Source: Azoarcus sp.
Lineage (GTDB): Bacteria > Pseudomonadota > Gammaproteobacteria > Burkholderiales > Rhodocyclaceae
DNA length: 8,593 nucleotides
Reading direction: 5' to 3'
Assembly (NCBI GenBank): GCA_031259795.1
Contig: JAIRLA010000033.1
Coordinates: forward strand, 1 to 8,593
In this document: positions 5,798-8,593 of the stretch, piece by piece
Layout of the letters: each line of letters opens with the position of its first letter
Position numbering within the stretch: position 1 is the first letter of the stretch
Position numbers and translations under genes: made by a program
Notes under the pieces: generated by a model
The model's input: only the letters and a program-made list of their open reading frames with translations
Database searches by the model: none
What the model was told of the DNA's origin: nothing

Positions 5798-6928
5798 CTA
5801 CACCACGATGCGCCCCCGCTTGTCCGCGAGGGTAATCACCGCCTCGGTGCCGGCGTTGAAAGCAAGGAAATCGCTTTCAATGCCGTCGCTGAAGATGATG
5901 CCGTTTTCTCCCATCAGGGATTCGATGCGCAAGGCTTCTTTTGCCGAGATCTTTCCGAAAACCAGGGATGTACCGGTCGTCTTGCTGGGAAAGGGTTCGC
6001 GCACAGCGAAAATAAGCTCCTCGCTTCTCCACTTTCCAATGACGCCCGATAATTCCGAAAGACCGTAACTTTGTTTCTTTTGCCGTGTTCTTTTCGACGC
6101 GCGCGGTTCGCCACGCGGTTCGCCATATACTACCCGCTCCAGCGCATCGATGGCCAGTACCCCGAGACCACCAGCCATCCCCGGCAAGAGCGGCGGTTCT
6201 TCTTCTGGCGGCTCTTCTTCTACGATGAGACCGTCGTTTTCCTGTTGCCCGCCGTAGGGATGACCGATGACGGAGGCGGAAATACGCGAAGCTCCGGCGA
6301 TGACGCTTTTCATCCAGCCCGTGGAACCCAGCCCGGTCGAGACGATGACGCCGCTCGAGGATTGCGGCTCCTTGAGACCGCCGTGCTTGATGATGTAGCG
6401 GGCGGAAACATGAGTGCGCTGTCCGATGAAAAAATCATTGACCGCCAGCAATTCCTGCCCGTTCTGGATGCGCGCTTTCGCCATGGTCACTTCTTCCGTT
6501 TTTCGCCGTCCCTTTATGGTGTCCTCGGCGATTTTCGCCGCATCCTCCGGAATGAAGGGCAGGAGTACGCCATCCCAGCGGGCGGGGTCGGGATTGAGGC
6601 CGATGACCGGCTGGGCGTCCAGGTATTTGACCGTATTCGCCACCAAGCCATCCTGGCCGATCACGACCACGATATCCTCAGGCGCGAAAATGAAATTGGG
6701 CAGGTATTTCCGGTCCAGCATCTGGAGATTGCCCAGTTCTTCCAGGCATTGCCGCGCCTTTTGCACGGACGCGTGGTATTGCCGGTGCTCCGTATCGTAG
6801 TCGTCGAAGTCCCCGCCCAATGAATGGATGTAGAACTTCGCCTGGGCGCGGGTGTTCTGGCTCATCAACACTTTTTCCAGCCGGGTTTCCCGGATGACGA
6901 TAATGATGCGGCGATCGTATTTCTTCAT
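5798..6928 (-). CDS. Divergent NAD-kinase-fold (ATP-NAD kinase-like) protein
   Basis: The 376-residue protein contains the motif series of NAD/diacylglycerol kinases: VVVIGQDGLVANT (residues 87-99) aligning with GGDG, LNPDP (111-115), AVNDFFIG (162-169) aligning with the NE-type motif, and SSGVIVSTGLGSTGW (191-205) aligning with the D/G-STPTGSTAY loop. The second Gly of GGDG is Gln, while the Asp is kept. An N-terminal extension (RIIIVIRETRLEKV, then NTRAQAKFYIHSLG) is not part of classical NadK, and a hydrophilic insertion (about 227-300) holds EEEPPEEEPP and a basic KRTRQKK patch. The product may phosphorylate NAD(H) or a related substrate; activity cannot be read from sequence. The start at 6928 keeps the conserved-looking N-terminus despite a weak ribosome site. 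The gene begins 20 bp after the SPFH stop, so the two form an operon. Confidence 0.8.
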   Translation of the reverse strand: MKKYDRRIIIVIRETRLEKVLMSQNTRAQAKFYIHSLGGDFDDYDTEHRQYHASVQKARQCLEELGNLQMLDRKYLPNFIFAPEDIVVVIGQDGLVANTVKYLDAQPVIGLNPDPARWDGVLLPFIPEDAAKIAEDTIKGRRKTEEVTMAKARIQNGQELLAVNDFFIGQRTHVSARYIIKHGGLKEPQSSSGVIVSTGLGSTGWMKSVIAGASRISASVIGHPYGGQQENDGLIVEEEPPEEEPPLLPGMAGGLGVLAIDALERVVYGEPRGEPRASKRTRQKKQSYGLSELSGVIGKWRSEELIFAVREPFPSKTTGTSLVFGKISAKEALRIESLMGENGIIFSDGIESDFLAFNAGTEAVITLADKRGRIVV

Positions 6929-6948
6929 GGCCCGCCACCCGTCCGCGT

Positions 6949-8058
6949 TCAGGAAGACTTGGAAGGCGGGGTCTTCATGAGGGCGTTCAGGAGATCGGGC
7001 GTGATGTTGAGACTGCCGATTTTTTCCGCCTGATCGGCAATACCCTGGAAAGCTTGCGCAAGCAACCGGCCGGAGTCCAGTCCGGCGTTCGCCAGTACTT
7101 TCAGGACTTCCGGTCTCGTGTTCTCATAGGCCGCGATGACCGCCTTGAGCGCGTAAGCCTTGGCGTCGGCCATCGCCTTGTCGTTGCGGCTCTTGAGGTC
7201 GATCAGCGCCTGGTTTTTCTCTTCCTGCGAAATCTGGAAAGCGAGGCGTTCCTCCTGCATTTCCATGTCCTTTTTCATCGCCAGGCGCCGGGTTTCCAGC
7301 TTGCTTTCCTGTATTTCACGATTCTTTTTTTCCACGGCGAGCTCGGTATTGAGTTCACTTTCGCGGATGATGCGCTCCTGCTCAACAGCATAATTACGCC
7401 GCTGGAAAATGGCCTGGTCGGATTCTTGCAAGATGCCTTCGCGCGTTTCGGCTTCCAGCGCCTTGGCGGTTTCCGGAGTGGGCCGGATGGCGGCGACGGA
7501 AAGCCCCAGGACTTCCACGCCCAGAGCGTGGACCATCTCATGCTCGGAGAGCGCTTGATGCACCTTGCGCGCAATGTCGTCCGAAGAAATGATCGCTTCC
7601 TTGAGATTGAGATTCTTGACCGCAGCCTTGATAGCGACCAGCGCCAGGGTAATCAGTCGTTCCGGCAATTTCTGCGGGTCGTCGGATTGATAACCCAACC
7701 CGGGCCGTTCGATGTCTATGGTGTAATTCAACATCTTCGCCGCCTGCGCGGGATCGGAAACACGGTAGGTGATCTGCCCCTGGATCGTCAGCTCCTGGAA
7801 ATCGGCGGAAGTCTCCGAGAGCATGAAAGGCGCGTCTTCGCTGCTGACGGGCACCGCGACGAGCGAGGTCGTGGGAGCGAAATAAAAAAAGGAAAGTCCG
7901 GGGCCTTTCTCCGTAATCTTCTCGCCCTTGTAACGAAAGACATAACGATTCGGCGCGAATTTTGCGAAGCGCATGAAATTCCAGATCAAGACCTTCAGCA
8001 GCCAGAGCAACAAGCCAAGCGCCGCCAGCACTACCAACAGCCTGAGAATGCCTTCCAT
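6949..8058 (-). CDS. SPFH/band 7 membrane protein with long coiled coil
   Basis: The 369-residue protein has a strong N-terminal membrane helix (residues about 4-24), then an SPFH domain (about 35-205) with PNRYVFRYKGEKITEKGPG and a conserved-looking LGVEVLGLSVAAIRPTPE end. A Glu/Lys/Arg-rich coiled coil follows (about 210-300), then a helical C-terminus with GSLNITPDLLNALM. It is clearly distinct from the QmcA-type protein in this window, being longer, with a different SPFH sequence and no NfeD neighbour. It likely assembles as a membrane-bound oligomer. Tandem ATGs lie at 8061 and 8058; AAAGGA gives 6-nt spacing to 8058 and only 3 to 8061, so 8058 is preferred. An in-frame ATG at 8145 would add a Cys/Gly-rich leader without a ribosome site. 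It is the first gene of the operon with the NAD-kinase-like gene, suggesting the scaffold recruits or controls that enzyme. Confidence 0.88.
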   Translation of the reverse strand: MEGILRLLVVLAALGLLLWLLKVLIWNFMRFAKFAPNRYVFRYKGEKITEKGPGLSFFYFAPTTSLVAVPVSSEDAPFMLSETSADFQELTIQGQITYRVSDPAQAAKMLNYTIDIERPGLGYQSDDPQKLPERLITLALVAIKAAVKNLNLKEAIISSDDIARKVHQALSEHEMVHALGVEVLGLSVAAIRPTPETAKALEAETREGILQESDQAIFQRRNYAVEQERIIRESELNTELAVEKKNREIQESKLETRRLAMKKDMEMQEERLAFQISQEEKNQALIDLKSRNDKAMADAKAYALKAVIAAYENTRPEVLKVLANAGLDSGRLLAQAFQGIADQAEKIGSLNITPDLLNALMKTPPSKSS

Positions 8059-8162
8059 CATTTTTCCTTTCCAAAAGCAAAACCCGCAAAACCCGCGAAT
8101 GCAAAAGACCGGCGTGCCCCGGCTCTCTTGCGGATGACCGACCATGGTATGTCAAGTTCTTC

Positions 8163-8191
8163 ATTATCCGTTATTTCTTGTATTGTGTCAG
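8163..8191 (-). promoter_or_regulatory. Sigma70-type promoter of the SPFH / NAD-kinase-like operon
   Basis: On the minus strand CTGACA (8191-8186) and GATAAT (8168-8163) are separated by exactly 17 bp in a locally AT-rich stretch; each hexamer matches consensus at 5 of 6 positions. Transcription would begin near 8156, leaving a leader of about 100 nt before the SPFH ATG. Confidence 0.65.
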
Positions 8192-8344
8192 GGGATGCGG
8201 ATACGGGCTACTCTGTTTGATTTACGCGGATAGACACTGGAGAAATCCGGTCGCTCGCGCCAACGACCTTCACGGCGAGCGATACAGAGACAGGCACGGC
8301 AGGCGCCCTTCATGACGAAATCCTGACGCGTCATGCGCTGGAAC

Positions 8345-8412
8345 GGCAGACAGGGCGGGAAGATTCGCGGCGCGGGGACGTGCCGGCCCCGTCTGCCATT
8401 TTGTGAATTTTT
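8345..8412 (+). terminator. Terminator-like hairpin with trailing T-rich tract
   Basis: The 15-nt arms 8345-8359 (GGCAGACAGGGCGGG) and 8383-8397 (CCGGCCCCGTCTGCC) pair at 13 of 15 positions, with GGCAGAC/GTCTGCC perfect at the base. ATTTTGTGAATTTTT (8398-8412) follows. This is intrinsic-terminator architecture on the plus strand, but no plus-strand gene is recognised upstream. Confidence 0.5.
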
Positions 8413-8479
8413 GCACGCCGATTCCCGACTCCTGCCCCCTGATGATAGACTTTTCCCCCTTTCAAGCCATTTTCCGGAC

Positions 8480-8593
8480 ATGAATCTGATCGAGCGCATT
8501 TCCCGCCAGTTTGAAGACAGCGCTCGCGCCAAACTCGCCGCCATCGAATGGCTGGCCGCGCCGGTGGCCGAGGCGATCGAAGCCATGACGGCC
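8480..8593 (+). CDS. SIS-domain protein, GmhA/DiaA-like (5' part, cut by window edge)
   Basis: Thirty-eight codons are visible, from ATG at 8480 to the window end, opening MNLIERISRQFEDSARAKL and continuing into an alanine-rich helix. This N-terminus matches the pattern of the SIS-domain family containing phosphoheptose isomerase GmhA (sedoheptulose-7-phosphate isomerisation for LPS heptose) and the replication-initiation factor DiaA. In betaproteobacteria such proteins typically begin M-x-L-I-x-R-x-x-x-QF-x-x-S-x-x-x-K. The sugar-binding part lies outside, so the two roles cannot be separated. The Shine-Dalgarno is weak. A GATGATAGACT stretch about 40 bp upstream (8440-8450) could be a -10 region. 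The coding sequence is open to the edge. Confidence 0.65.
   Translation, partial: MNLIERISRQFEDSARAKLAAIEWLAAPVAEAIEAMTA

Larger units (their letters stand above)
8062..8479. other. Gene-less divergent region upstream of the SPFH operon and SIS gene
   Basis: No convincing gene was found in these 418 bases. They hold the minus-strand promoter at 8163-8191, a direct repeat GCAAAACCC-GCAAAACCC near 8085-8102, a 7-bp inverted repeat CATGACG/CGTCATG (8311-8317, 8329-8335) and a plus-strand terminator-like hairpin (8345-8412). The minus-strand reading frame across 8188-8586 contains ACRACLC but has no ribosome site and runs antisense into the SIS gene. Confidence 0.6.

Noticed and set aside
6071..6823. 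250-codon plus-strand frame opposite the NAD-kinase-like gene
   Set aside because: Antisense shadow of a gene with kinase-family motifs; no supported start.
7054..8220. 388-codon plus-strand frame opposite the second SPFH gene
   Set aside because: Antisense shadow; it starts inside the SPFH coding region and has no family resemblance.
8188..8586. 132-codon minus-strand frame with an ACRACLC cysteine cluster
   Set aside because: No ribosome site or recognisable domain; it is antisense to the SIS gene start and overlaps the operon promoter.

Overview
The window is GC-rich, densely coded DNA from a Gram-negative proteobacterium, most likely a betaproteobacterium. This rests on the G/C-ending codon use, the REP-like palindromes between genes, and the look of the GltS, NfeD/QmcA and SIS-domain proteins. 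The exact genus cannot be read from the sequence.

Layout. 1-234: a non-coding element made of two REP-like palindromes in opposite orientation, with 24-bp near-perfect terminal inverted repeats. 262-2103 (minus strand): gltS, a sodium/glutamate symporter, and upstream of it a small predicted lipoprotein. 2221-3646 (plus): an NfeD-like membrane protein followed by a QmcA-type SPFH (band 7) protein, a known membrane-microdomain pair. The two are separated by a pure pyrimidine tract. 3764-4609 (plus): an HDOD-domain protein with its own likely promoter.

4610-5797 is an accessory patch. It holds an internally deleted, frameshifted IS481-family transposase relic fused to what looks like the 5' half of a tRNA gene. 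Beyond these lie two small genes of unknown function in an apparent minus-strand operon (105 aa, then 55 aa with a CxxC motif). The operon is preceded by a two-codon minigene (Met-Thr-stop) that carries an almost ideal Shine-Dalgarno sequence.

5798-8058 (minus): a two-gene operon of a second, unrelated SPFH protein with a long coiled coil and a divergent NAD-kinase-fold protein. A good sigma70-type promoter (8163-8191) lies about 105 bp upstream of the first gene. This is the most interesting functional unit: a membrane scaffold protein paired with a nucleotide-kinase-like enzyme whose GGDG motif reads GQDG and which carries an acidic/proline-rich insertion. 8480-8593 (plus): the first 38 codons of a SIS-domain protein (GmhA/DiaA-like), cut by the window edge, preceded by a terminator-like hairpin with no gene assigned upstream of it.

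The membrane theme recurs (transporter, lipoprotein, NfeD, two SPFH proteins), but the operons look independent. No CRISPR array, rRNA or complete tRNA was seen.
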